A stretch of 64,000 bases of DNA from Pengzhenrongella frigida. Lineage in GTDB: Bacteria; Actinomycetota; Actinomycetes; Actinomycetales; Cellulomonadaceae. Made by a program: the position numbers and the translations under genes. This document shows positions 18,362 through 27,826 of this stretch, piece by piece; within the stretch, counting starts at the first letter, position 1, and every line of letters starts with the position of its first letter. The notes under the pieces are model-generated. The model was not told the DNA's origin. It saw nothing but the letters and a program-made list of their open reading frames with translations, and searched no databases. Location: assembly GCF_004168625.1 (NCBI RefSeq), contig NZ_SDWW01000009.1:1-64000 (forward strand), in the 5' to 3' direction.

Positions 18362-20275
18362 ATGTCTGTGCGCTCCGACCTGCGCAACGTCGCCATCGTC
18401 GCCCATGTCGACCACGGCAAGACCACGCTGGTGGACGCCATGCTCAAGCAGTCGGGTGCCTTCGCGGCGCACGACGCCCACGCTGACGAGCGATCGATGG
18501 ACTCCGGTGACCTTGAGCGCGAGAAGGGCATCACGATCCTCGCGAAGAACACCGCCGTGCGTTACACCGGTCCTGCTGCCACCGTCCACGGGCACCCCGA
18601 GGGCATCACGATCAACGTGATCGACACCCCTGGGCACGCCGACTTCGGTGGTGAGGTCGAGCGCGGCCTGTCCATGGTCGACGGCGTGGTGCTGCTCGTC
18701 GACGCCAGCGAGGGCCCGCTGCCGCAGACGCGGTTCGTGCTCCGCAAGGCGCTCGAGGCCAAGCTCCCCGTGATCCTCCTGGTCAACAAGGTGGACCGGC
18801 CCGACGCGCGCATCACCGAGGTCGTCGCCGAGTCGACCGACCTGCTGCTCGGGCTCGCGAGCGACCTGCAGGACGAGGTCCCGGACCTCGACCTCGACGC
18901 GATCCTCGACATGCCCGTCGTCTTCGCGGCGGCCAAGACCGGCCGCGCGTCGCTGACGCAGCCGGCCGACGGCACCCAGCCCGACTCCGAGAACCTCGAG
19001 GCCCTGTTCCAGGTCATCCTCGAGAAGATCCCGGCGCCGACCTACACCGAGGGCGCGCCCCTCCAGGCGCACGTCACCAACCTCGACGCCTCGCCGTTCC
19101 TCGGTCGCCTCGCGCTGCTCCGCGTGTTCAACGGGACGATCCGCAAGGGCCAGACCGTCGCCTGGGCGCGTGCCGACGGCACGATCCAGAACGTGAAGAT
19201 CACCGAGCTGCTCGAGACCAAGGCGCTCAGCCGCGTTCCCACCGAGTCCGCGGGCCCCGGCGACATCGTCGCCGTCGCCGGGATCGCCGACATCACCATC
19301 GGTGAGACGCTGACCGACCCGGACGACCCGCGGCCGCTGCCGCTGATCAAGGTCGACGACCCGGCCATCTCGATGACCATCGGGATCAACACCTCGCCGC
19401 TCGCCGGCCGGGGTGGCAAGGGCCACAAGGTCACCGCGCGCCAGGTCAAGGACCGCCTCGACCGCGAGCTCGTCGGTAACGTCTCGCTCAACGTGCTCCC
19501 GACCGAGCGTCCCGACGCGTGGGAGGTCCAGGGCCGCGGCGAGCTCGCGCTGGCCATCCTCGTCGAGCAGATGCGCCGCGAGGGCTTCGAGCTCACCGTC
19601 GGCAAGCCGCAGGTCGTCACCAAGCGGATCGACGGCAAGGTGCACGAGCCGATGGAGCGCATGACCATCGACGTCCCCGAGGAGTACCTCGGCGCGGTCA
19701 CCCAGCTCCTGGCGATCCGCAAGGGCCGCATGGAGACCATGGCGAACCACGGCACCGGCTGGGTCCGGATGGAGTTCAAGATTCCGTCCCGCGGCCTGAT
19801 CGGCTTCCGCACGACGTTCCTCACGGACACGCGCGGCACCGGCATCGCGTCCTCGATCGGTGAGGGCCACGAGCCGTGGGCCGGCCCGATCGAGACCCGC
19901 ATCAACGGGTCCCTGGTGGCCGACCGTTCGGGTGTCGTCACGCCGTTCGCGATGATCAACCTGCAGGAGCGCGGGTCGTTCTTCGTCGACCCCACCCAGG
20001 TGGTCTACGAGGGCATGATCGTCGGCGAGAACTCGCGCAACGAGGACATGGACGTCAACATCACCAAGGAGAAGAAGCTCACGAACATGCGCGCTGCAGC
20101 CAGCGACACGTTCGAGAACCTCACCCCGCCGCGGCACCTCACGCTCGAGGAGTCCCTCGAGTTCGCCCGCGAGGACGAGTGCGTCGAGGTCACCCCCGAC
20201 GTCGTCCGCCTCCGCAAGGTGATCCTCGACCAGTCCGAGCGTGGCCGCGTGTTCGCGAAGGCCAAGCGCGCTTGA
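18362..20275 (+). CDS. typA: Translational GTPase TypA/BipA
   Basis: A 637-residue ribosome-associated GTPase linked to stress adaptation and ribosome assembly. It has G1 AHVDHGKTT, G3 DTPGHADFGGEVER and G4 NKVDRPDAR, then EF-G-like domains and the BipA C-terminal domain with SRGLIGFRTTFLTDTRGTG. The ATG at 18362 gives the standard MSVRSDLRNVAIVAHVDHGK start; the longer upstream ORF reads through the terminator. Only 37 bases separate it from mshB. Confidence 0.96.
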   Translation: MSVRSDLRNVAIVAHVDHGKTTLVDAMLKQSGAFAAHDAHADERSMDSGDLEREKGITILAKNTAVRYTGPAATVHGHPEGITINVIDTPGHADFGGEVERGLSMVDGVVLLVDASEGPLPQTRFVLRKALEAKLPVILLVNKVDRPDARITEVVAESTDLLLGLASDLQDEVPDLDLDAILDMPVVFAAAKTGRASLTQPADGTQPDSENLEALFQVILEKIPAPTYTEGAPLQAHVTNLDASPFLGRLALLRVFNGTIRKGQTVAWARADGTIQNVKITELLETKALSRVPTESAGPGDIVAVAGIADITIGETLTDPDDPRPLPLIKVDDPAISMTIGINTSPLAGRGGKGHKVTARQVKDRLDRELVGNVSLNVLPTERPDAWEVQGRGELALAILVEQMRREGFELTVGKPQVVTKRIDGKVHEPMERMTIDVPEEYLGAVTQLLAIRKGRMETMANHGTGWVRMEFKIPSRGLIGFRTTFLTDTRGTGIASSIGEGHEPWAGPIETRINGSLVADRSGVVTPFAMINLQERGSFFVDPTQVVYEGMIVGENSRNEDMDVNITKEKKLTNMRAAASDTFENLTPPRHLTLEESLEFAREDECVEVTPDVVRLRKVILDQSERGRVFAKAKRA

Positions 20276-20312
20276 GCCGGCGCACCCGACTCTGCTCCCA
20301 GCAGGCCGGCGG

Positions 20313-21353
20313 GTGACCGGACCGACCGGCGGGCTTCTCGTCGTCCATGCACATCCGGACGACGAGACGCTCGCGACCGGAGGGCTGATCGCGGTCTGGG
20401 CCGGTTCCGGCCGTCCGGTCACCGTGGTGACCTGTACCCGGGGCGAGCTCGGTGAGGTCATCGGTGACGACCCGGGCCACCTCGAGGGGGACGGGCCCGC
20501 GTTGGCCGCTCATCGCGAGGGCGAGCTGGCTGCCGCGCTGGCGGCGCTCGGCGTGGTCGACCAGGTGTTCCTCGACAGCGTGGCCGACGGCGACGTGCCC
20601 GACGGCGACCCCGTCGCGCTCCGGTTCTCCGACTCGGGCATGGCGTGGGCCGGGGTGGGGCGCGCGGGTCGCGTCTCGGACCTGCCCGACGGCGCCTTCG
20701 TCGCCGTCCCGCTCGACGCCGCCGCCCGGCGGCTCGCCGCCGTGATCCGCTCGCGCCGGCCGGAGGTCGTCGCGACCTACGAGCCCGGCGGCGGGTACGG
20801 CCACCCGGACCACGTGCGGACGCACGACGTGACCATGCGCGCGCTCGAGCTGGCGGGCGACCCGCACCTCGTCCTCGACGACCCGCCCCACATCCCTGGC
20901 GCGGTGCTGGCCGCCGTCGTCCCCGCGGACACGCTGCGCGCCGCGTACCGCGCGCTCACGGACCTGCCCGCCGTGACGGCGCAACGCGTCGCCGATCCGC
21001 ACCTCGCGCTCCCGGACCCCGGTGGCCCGTTGCCGTCCGTCGCCGTGGCTGGCGACCTCGTCGACCTGGTGGTCGACGTGACCGGAGTCCTCGACCGGGT
21101 CGCCGCGGCGCTGTCGGCCCACCGCACCCAGGTGCGCTCGATCGCGCTCGACGCCGATCGGCTCGCGCAGGCGGCGACCGGACCACGGGACCGGCCGGCC
21201 GTCGTCGTCGGCTGCTACGCCCTGAGCAACGACGTCCTCGCCCCGCTGCTGAGCCAGGAGTTCTACCGCAGCGTGCCGGTCGGCGTCGACCTCGAGGACG
21301 CCTGGCGAGCGGCGGGCATCTCGTGGCCCGCCGCGGTCAGGCCGGTAGCGTGA
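20313..21353 (+). CDS. mshB: GlcNAc-Ins deacetylase MshB (mycothiol biosynthesis)
   Basis: A 346-residue zinc deacetylase of the PIG-L/LmbE family. In mycothiol synthesis it removes acetyl from GlcNAc-inositol. It has zinc motif AHPDDE (His14, Asp17) and second motif GGYGHPDHVRTHD with the third ligand, plus a long C-terminal part as in MshB. The GTG at 20313 places the AHPDDE motif about ten residues from the start, as in the family; no strong Shine-Dalgarno is present. A related mycothiol-conjugate amidase (Mca) is the main alternative. Confidence 0.85.
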   Translation: MTGPTGGLLVVHAHPDDETLATGGLIAVWAGSGRPVTVVTCTRGELGEVIGDDPGHLEGDGPALAAHREGELAAALAALGVVDQVFLDSVADGDVPDGDPVALRFSDSGMAWAGVGRAGRVSDLPDGAFVAVPLDAAARRLAAVIRSRRPEVVATYEPGGGYGHPDHVRTHDVTMRALELAGDPHLVLDDPPHIPGAVLAAVVPADTLRAAYRALTDLPAVTAQRVADPHLALPDPGGPLPSVAVAGDLVDLVVDVTGVLDRVAAALSAHRTQVRSIALDADRLAQAATGPRDRPAVVVGCYALSNDVLAPLLSQEFYRSVPVGVDLEDAWRAAGISWPAAVRPVA

Positions 21354-21358
21354 ACGCC
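21346..21358 (+). promoter_or_regulatory. Leaderless promoter of small membrane gene
   Basis: tagcgt at 21346-21351 lies inside the end of mshB and seven bases before the ATG at 21359, so an mRNA could start at the start codon. Confidence 0.5.
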
Positions 21359-21748
21359 ATGGTCAGATCGCTCTTGCAGGTGCTCGCTCGGTGGCTCGGC
21401 GTCTTCCTGCTCGGTGGCCTGGTGGGTGCCGCGGGCACCGTGCTGCATCGCGCGTGGATGCCGTGGGGGGTCGTCGCCTGCCTGGCGCTCGTGCTCGCCT
21501 CGGCCGTGCTGGCCCGCGCCTGGGTCGGACTCACCGGGCTGCTGGTGTACGGGATCGCGTGGGTCGTCGTCGTGCAGGTCCTGTCGCTCACCGGCCCCGG
21601 GGGCGACGTCCTGATCCCGGCCGGGCAGGTGGTCGGCTATGCGTGGATCCTCGGCGGGCTGGTCATGATGGGCGTGGCGGCGTTCGCGCCGCGCGCCTGG
21701 TTCGCGGGTGAGCTGACGGCGCCGGTCCCGATCGACCTCGACGCGTGA
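21359..21748 (+). CDS. Small four-helix membrane protein (DUF6113-like)
   Basis: A 129-residue protein made almost wholly of four hydrophobic helices (LGVFLLGGLVGAAGTVL, VVACLALVLASAVLA, LLVYGIAWVVVVQVL, WILGGLVMMGVAAFA). Similar small proteins sit beside mshB in other actinobacteria and have no known function; I recall the family as DUF6113 but cannot verify it. A GTG at 21350, overlapping the mshB stop, would add three residues. It overlaps the next gene by four bases. Confidence 0.65.
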   Translation: MVRSLLQVLARWLGVFLLGGLVGAAGTVLHRAWMPWGVVACLALVLASAVLARAWVGLTGLLVYGIAWVVVVQVLSLTGPGGDVLIPAGQVVGYAWILGGLVMMGVAAFAPRAWFAGELTAPVPIDLDA

Positions 21749-22245
21749 GCCCGGACGAGCTGGCCGACCCGGACGAGTTCCGTTCGGCGATCGGCCGCCT
21801 GCCCGCCGGCGTCGTGGTGGTCACCCTGCGCTGGCGCGACGTCGACTACGCGATGACGGCGAGCGCCGTCGCGTCCGTGTCGCTCGACCCGCCGCTCGTG
21901 CTGTTCTGCGTCCACGAGGATGCGCGGTTCCGGGAGGCGCTGGACCAGGTCGACCTCTGGGCCTTCAACGTGCTGTCCGACACCGCGGGACCGGTGGCCG
22001 ACTGGCTCGCGTCCCCCGGCCGTCCCGCGATCGGCCAGCTGGACCGCGTGCCGCACACCGTGGGCCCGCGGACCGGCGCCGTGCTCATCGACGACGCCGC
22101 CGCCTGGTTCGAGTGCCGGACGTCGGCGATCCACCGTGCCGGCGACCACGACATCGTCGTGGGGTCCGTGCTGGTCGCACGGCAGGGGGCACCGAGCGCG
22201 GGTGGCCTGGTGCACCAGCGTGGTCGGATCCGGCCCATCCTATGA
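21745..22245 (+). CDS. Flavin reductase domain protein
   Basis: A 166-residue protein with the flavin reductase-like (split-barrel) fold. It shows FRSAIGRLPAGVVVVT, the FMN-contacting TASAVASVSLDPPLVLFCV, and C-terminal HDIVVGSVL. Such proteins reduce FMN/FAD with NAD(P)H for a partner monooxygenase, but no monooxygenase gene is nearby. The GTG overlaps the preceding stop (GTGA), implying coupling. Confidence 0.85.
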   Translation: MSPDELADPDEFRSAIGRLPAGVVVVTLRWRDVDYAMTASAVASVSLDPPLVLFCVHEDARFREALDQVDLWAFNVLSDTAGPVADWLASPGRPAIGQLDRVPHTVGPRTGAVLIDDAAAWFECRTSAIHRAGDHDIVVGSVLVARQGAPSAGGLVHQRGRIRPIL

Positions 22246-22277
22246 GGGACGTTCGCGGTCTGGTCCGAGGGCACACG

Positions 22278-22283
22278 TAGAAT
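22278..22283 (+). promoter_or_regulatory. VanW gene -10 box
   Basis: tagaat lies 51 bases upstream of the ATG at 22334. An AAGAGAG ribosome-binding site (22322-22328) precedes the start. Confidence 0.45.
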
Positions 22284-22333
22284 CGCGCGGTGGCGGGGGG
22301 CCCGTTGGAAGTGCGGTCAAGAAGAGAGATCCG

Positions 22334-24250
22334 ATGGTCAAGAAGTCCGGCAGTGACGGCGACGTTCGCCAGCACGCGGCCGACGATGCAGCCGCGCCCG
22401 AGGGTGCCGCTGTGCCTCCTGAGCGTGCCGCTGTGCCGACCGAGCGTGCCGCTGTGCCCGGGGGTTCCCCGGCGATGCGGTTCGACCCCGTGACCCGGCC
22501 GGCCGAGGCGTCGGGGGACGTCCCGTCCGATCCCACGGCTGCGTCGCCGCTCGCGATCTTCGACGAGGACGAGCAGCGCCGCCGCTGGCCGCGGGTGGTG
22601 CTGACCACCCTCGCGGTCGTCGTCGTCCTGGGTGGCACCTACGTCGGCGCCTCCTGGGCCCTCGCCGATCGCGTCCCGCGGGGCACGACCGTCGCGGGTG
22701 TCGAGATCGGCGGTCTCGACTCCGCCACGGCCGTCACGACGCTCGAGGACGGGTTGGCCGACGTCGTCGGTGAGCCCATCCCGCTGGTGGCCGGCGAGGT
22801 CAGCACGTCTCTCGCCCCTGCCGATGCGGGTCTCGTCCTCGACGCCGACGCCACCGTGCGCGGGCTGACCGGCTTCGACCTCCAGCCCGGGCGGCTCTGG
22901 CAGCACGCGTTCGGGAACGGCGAGGCGCAGCCCGTCACCCTCGTCAACGACGCGTTGCTGGCCGACGCCGTCGACCTGGTCGCCGCTGCGCTCGTCACCG
23001 CGCCCGTCGACGCCCAGGTCGTCTTCGCGGACAGCGAAGCGCGGGCGACCGAGGCGGTCGACGGTGCGGAGGTGGACCCGAGCGCCGCGGCCGAGCTGCT
23101 GCGTTCCACCTGGCTGACCGCGGCCCGACCCCTGGAGCTCCCCGTCCGCGTCGTCGGGCCCGACATCTCGCAGGAGGAGGCGGACCTGGCGCTGTCGACG
23201 CTCGCCCAGCCGCTCGCCCGTGCCCCCATCGCCGTCGCCGTCGCCGGGCAGACCGTCGAGCTTCCCGCCGCCGTCGTGACCGCAGCCGCCAGCTTCGTCG
23301 CCGAGGACTCCGACCTCACGCTCACGCTCGACGGCCCGCTGCTCGTCGAGGAGATCGTCAAACGCACCACCGGCCTGTTCACACCGTCGGCGGACGCGAG
23401 CTTCGCGTTCGAGAACGGCGTGCCCGTGATCGTCCCGGGGATCCCCGGCACCACGCTCGACCCGCAGGTCCTGGCCGACGCCGTGGCGGCGGCGGGGGTC
23501 TCGAACGACCGAACCGCGCGCGTCGAGCTCGTGGCGAGCGACCCGGCGCAGTCGACCGAGAAGCTTCAGGCGCTCGGGATCATCGAGCTCGTCTCGGAGT
23601 TCTCCACCCCGTTGACGAACGAGCCGCTGCGCACCGAGAACCTGCGCACCGGCGCCACCAAGGTCAACGGCACCCTGGTCCGGCCCGGGGACACGTTCAG
23701 CCTGACCGAGACGCTCGGCCCGATCACGGCCGCGGCCGGCTTCAACGAGGCCTGGGTCATCGTCAACGGCGAGCACGTCAAGGGCACCGGGGGAGGGCTG
23801 TCCCAGATGTCCACGACGACGTTCAACGCCGCCTATCTCGCCGGGTTCGAGGACGTCGAGCACACCCCGCACTCCGAGTGGTTCACCCGGTACCCGGAGG
23901 GGCGCGAGGCCACCCTCTACAGCGGCTCGATCGACATGAAGTTCAAGAACACCACGCCGTACGGCGCGCTGCTGCAGTCCTGGGTCGCGGACGGCCGGCT
24001 GCACGTGGCGGTCTGGGGCACGAAGTACTGGACGGTGGAGTCCTCCACGAGCGGACGCTCGGGCGTCGTCTCGCCGAGCACCGTGCACTCCGCCTCGCCG
24101 ACCTGCCTGCCGATGTCGGCCGGCAACCCCGGCTTCTCCGTCACCGTGACGCGGCAGCTGCTGCTCAACGGGGAGCTCACGGAGACGACGAAGCGGACCA
24201 CGCGCTACAAGCCGCAGAACGCCGTCGTCTGCGACCCGCCCACCGGGTAG
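22334..24250 (+). CDS. VanW-family membrane-anchored cell-wall protein
   Basis: A 638-residue protein. The cytoplasmic tail (about 95 residues) holds a repeat EGAAVPPERAAVPTERAAVP. A single helix (VVLTTLAVVVVLGGTYVG) is followed by an extracellular region with YoaR-like putative peptidoglycan-binding repeats, then the VanW domain (residues about 410-560) with FSLTETLGPITAAAGF and GGGLSQMSTTTFNAAYLAG. VanW is found in vancomycin-resistance clusters but also widely as a wall protein of unknown activity; there is no van cluster here. The ATG at 22334 is the first start after the promoter. Confidence 0.85.
   Translation: MVKKSGSDGDVRQHAADDAAAPEGAAVPPERAAVPTERAAVPGGSPAMRFDPVTRPAEASGDVPSDPTAASPLAIFDEDEQRRRWPRVVLTTLAVVVVLGGTYVGASWALADRVPRGTTVAGVEIGGLDSATAVTTLEDGLADVVGEPIPLVAGEVSTSLAPADAGLVLDADATVRGLTGFDLQPGRLWQHAFGNGEAQPVTLVNDALLADAVDLVAAALVTAPVDAQVVFADSEARATEAVDGAEVDPSAAAELLRSTWLTAARPLELPVRVVGPDISQEEADLALSTLAQPLARAPIAVAVAGQTVELPAAVVTAAASFVAEDSDLTLTLDGPLLVEEIVKRTTGLFTPSADASFAFENGVPVIVPGIPGTTLDPQVLADAVAAAGVSNDRTARVELVASDPAQSTEKLQALGIIELVSEFSTPLTNEPLRTENLRTGATKVNGTLVRPGDTFSLTETLGPITAAAGFNEAWVIVNGEHVKGTGGGLSQMSTTTFNAAYLAGFEDVEHTPHSEWFTRYPEGREATLYSGSIDMKFKNTTPYGALLQSWVADGRLHVAVWGTKYWTVESSTSGRSGVVSPSTVHSASPTCLPMSAGNPGFSVTVTRQLLLNGELTETTKRTTRYKPQNAVVCDPPTG
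22400..22462. repeat. 21-bp tandem repeat in VanW gene
   Basis: Three units (22400-22420, 22421-22441, 22442-22462) encode seven residues each, such as ERAAVPT, in the cytoplasmic tail at residues 23-43. Frame is preserved. Confidence 0.9.
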
Positions 24251-24280
24251 GGGGCAGCCGGCGCCGGATGGCTCGGCCGG

Positions 24281-24319
24281 CCCGGGGGCGGCCGGCGGGG
24301 GAGCCCGCCGGCGCCCGGG
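24281..24319. terminator. Bidirectional terminator hairpin
   Basis: gccggcggg (24291-24299) pairs with cccgccggc (24304-24312) across a four-base loop, and cccggg at both outer ends extends the stem with a bulge. It lies between the convergent VanW and SH3-like genes. Confidence 0.7.
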
Positions 24320-24323
24320 TCGG

Positions 24324-24578
24324 CTACTCGGTCTGGCGGCGTGGTCCGCGGCGGGGCGGCGCGGGCGGGATGAGCTTGCCGATCGCGATGTCGGCCGCCG
24401 GGACGCGCACCGGGCCCCGGCGGGTCTCGACCTCGACGCCGTCGTCGTCCACCGTGAGCAGGTCGCCGAGCACGTCGGAGTACCCGCCCTCGGCCAGGTG
24501 CCGGCGGACGATCACGCGGGCCCCGACGGGCCAGGCGAGCCAGGCGCGTCGCCCGGGTGCGGGGATGGGGTTCGTCAC
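24324..24578 (-). CDS. Small SH3-like actinobacterial protein, function unknown
   Basis: An 84-residue protein beginning at GTG 24578. The middle, ARVIVRRHLAEGGYSDVLGD followed by VETRRGPVRVPAADI, resembles the N-terminal SH3-like segment fused to some actinobacterial GNAT acetyltransferases (Rv0428c type), here as a free domain (perhaps DUF6725). It is divergent from the ferredoxin gene with a 100-base gap. I cannot assign a function. Confidence 0.6.
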   Translation of the reverse strand: MTNPIPAPGRRAWLAWPVGARVIVRRHLAEGGYSDVLGDLLTVDDDGVEVETRRGPVRVPAADIAIGKLIPPAPPRRGPRRQTE

Positions 24579-24678
24579 GTCGGTCGCGTCTGCTCTATCC
24601 GGGTCATCTGGTGGATACTAGAAGCCCGGTGCCGATCGAGGCGCATCCGATCGAACGGGCCCCACAGGAGGATCGACC

Positions 24679-25005
24679 GTGACGTATGTGATCGCCCAGC
24701 CTTGCGTAGATGTCAAAGACAAGGGCTGCATCGAGGAGTGCCCCGTCGACTGCATCTACGAAGGCAAACGGTCGCTCTACATCCACCCCGACGAGTGCGT
24801 GGACTGTGGCGCGTGCGAGCCGGTCTGCCCGGTCGAGGCCATCTACTACGAGGACGACGTCCCCGAGCAGTGGAGCGAGTACTACAAGGCGAACGTCGAG
24901 TTCTTCGACGACCTCGGCTCCCCGGGCGGCGCCGCGAAGATGGGCCGGATCGAGAAGGACCACCCGATCATCGCCACCCTCCCGCTCCAGGTGGTCAGCG
25001 AGTAG
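24679..25005 (+). CDS. fdxA: 7Fe ferredoxin ([3Fe-4S][4Fe-4S])
   Basis: A 108-residue electron carrier. Cysteines 9, 17 and 50 fit the [3Fe-4S] ligands, and 21, 40, 43 and 46 fit the [4Fe-4S] ligands, with a free Cys25, matching the FdxA/FdxC pattern including the acidic C-terminal extension. The GTG at 24679 follows AGGAGG. In M. tuberculosis the corresponding gene (fdxC) also precedes an aminotransferase gene. Its partner enzymes are not visible in this window. Confidence 0.93.
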   Translation: MTYVIAQPCVDVKDKGCIEECPVDCIYEGKRSLYIHPDECVDCGACEPVCPVEAIYYEDDVPEQWSEYYKANVEFFDDLGSPGGAAKMGRIEKDHPIIATLPLQVVSE

Positions 25006-25053
25006 CACCGACGTGATCCGCTCGATCGCTGCGCGTCGCCCGAACGCGGCCTG

Positions 25054-26193
25054 ATGGGCCTGCAGACCGGCGCCCTCCCGGAGTTCCCGTGGGACACGCT
25101 CAAGCCCCTCGCGGCGATCGCGCGCGCCCACCCGGGCGGCATCGTGGACCTGTCCGTCGGTACACCCGTCGACCCGACCCCCGCCGTCGTCCGCGACGCG
25201 CTCGCCGCGGCTGCCGACTCGCCGGGCTACCCGACCACCCACGGCACCCCGGCGCTGCGCCAGGCGGTCGTCGACTGGTTCGCGCGCCGGCGGGGCGTGC
25301 CCGGGCTCGATCCGGCGGCAGTGCTGCCGACCGTGGGCTCGAAGGAGCTCGTGGCTCTCCTGCCGTCCCTGCTCGGCCTGGGCGCCGGGGACGTCGTCGT
25401 CCATCCCCGCACCGCCTACCCGACGTACGACGTCGGCGCGCGCCTCGCCGGGGCGACGCCCCTGCCCGCCGACGACGTCGCGGCCTGGGCCGACAGCCCG
25501 GCCCGCCTCGTCTGGCTCAACTCACCGGGAAACCCGGACGGGACCGTTCGATCGGTCGACCAGCTCCGCGAGGTCGTCGACGCCGCCCGCACCACGGGCG
25601 CCGTCGTGGCCTCGGACGAGTGCTACGCCGAGCTGGCCTGGGAGGAGCCGTGGGCGACCGCGGGGGTGCCCAGCCTGCTCGATCCACGCGTCACCGGCGG
25701 TGACCTCACCGGGCTGCTCGCCGTCTACTCGTTGTCCAAGCAGTCGAACCTCGCGGGATACCGCGCGGCCTTCGTGGCCGGCGACCCGGTGCTGATCGCC
25801 CGGCTGGTCGAGACCCGCAAGCACGCCGGGATGATCGTGCCCGGTCCCGTCCAGGCCGCCATGACCGTCGCGCTGGGTGACGACGCCCACGTCGCCGTGC
25901 AGCGTGAGGTGTACCGGGCCCGCCGGGACCTGCTGCGGGCGGCTCTCGGCGCCGCGAACCTGGCGGTCGACGGATCCCAGGCCGGGCTGTACCTGTGGGC
26001 CCGCCCGGTCGGCGCTCCGCAGGACAGCTGGAGCATGGTCGCTGATCTCGCGGCCCTCGGGATCCTGGTCGCGCCCGGTGCGTTCTACGGCGCGGCGGCC
26101 GCGGGGCACGTGCGACTGGCGCTGACCGCACCCGACGAGCGCATCGCGGAGGCCGCCGCTCGACTGACCGGTGGCGGACCGGGTCGTCGCTGA
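25054..26193 (+). CDS. dapC: Succinyldiaminopimelate transaminase DapC
   Basis: A 379-residue class I/II PLP aminotransferase that makes N-succinyl-LL-diaminopimelate from the keto acid and glutamate in meso-DAP/lysine synthesis. It has YPTTHGTPALRQAVVDWFAR, the Asp of SDECYAELAWE and the PLP-binding Lys229 in SLSKQSNLAGYR. The ATG at 25054 lies 48 bases after fdxA and is probably co-transcribed with it. The specific role is supported by the nearby dapD and dapE. Confidence 0.88.
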   Translation: MGLQTGALPEFPWDTLKPLAAIARAHPGGIVDLSVGTPVDPTPAVVRDALAAAADSPGYPTTHGTPALRQAVVDWFARRRGVPGLDPAAVLPTVGSKELVALLPSLLGLGAGDVVVHPRTAYPTYDVGARLAGATPLPADDVAAWADSPARLVWLNSPGNPDGTVRSVDQLREVVDAARTTGAVVASDECYAELAWEEPWATAGVPSLLDPRVTGGDLTGLLAVYSLSKQSNLAGYRAAFVAGDPVLIARLVETRKHAGMIVPGPVQAAMTVALGDDAHVAVQREVYRARRDLLRAALGAANLAVDGSQAGLYLWARPVGAPQDSWSMVADLAALGILVAPGAFYGAAAAGHVRLALTAPDERIAEAAARLTGGGPGRR

Positions 26194-26284
26194 CGTCAGC
26201 GGTGCGTGACCGCACGGCCGTCGCCGAGGCGGCAGATGACCGCACGGTAGGGGACGGTTTGTTGCTGATTGCCGTTCGGTTGGG

Positions 26285-26300
26285 TGTGACCCGCGTCACG
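26285..26300. promoter_or_regulatory. CRP/GlxR-like operator upstream of gltA
   Basis: tgtgacccgcgtcacg matches TGTGA-N6-TCACA at nine of ten defined positions. It is centred about 74 bases before the start predicted from the tagcgt -10, a position suited to activation or distal control. gltA is a known GlxR target in Corynebacterium; the assignment here is inference. Confidence 0.6.
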
Positions 26301-26354
26301 CGACTGGCGCGGGATTGGGTCCACCGGAATTCGTCGCAGATCGCCGCTCGCGGG

Positions 26355-26360
26355 TAGCGT
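26355..26360 (+). promoter_or_regulatory. gltA -10 box
   Basis: tagcgt fits the consensus and predicts a leader of about 105 bases before the ATG at 26473. Confidence 0.45.
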
Positions 26361-26472
26361 GAGCGATCGCGAGCCGATCGAGGGCCGCCAGGTCCGACCG
26401 ATTCCGGTCGCCGCCAACAGTCTTCCCCGGCCCGCGATCTCGTCGCGGACAGGGGATGCAGGGAGGAAGCGC

Positions 26473-27771
<1,299 letters not shown>

Positions 27772-27780
27772 ACCGCTGGG

Positions 27781-27817
27781 CCCGCCGGACCCGCCCGGAC
27801 CTCGCGATCCCGGCGGG
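27781..27817. terminator. Terminator between gltA and convergent gene
   Basis: cccgccgg (27781-27788) and ccggcggg (27810-27817) form an 8-bp stem with a 21-base loop; an overlapping alternative pairs gacccgcc with ggcgggtc. It lies between the gltA stop and the convergent stop. Confidence 0.5.
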
Positions 27818-27826
27818 TCGGCCGGC

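Noticed and set aside
22334-24250. VanW protein as a vancomycin-resistance gene
   Set aside because: No vanH, vanA/B, vanX, vanR or vanS is nearby; VanW domains are common wall proteins.
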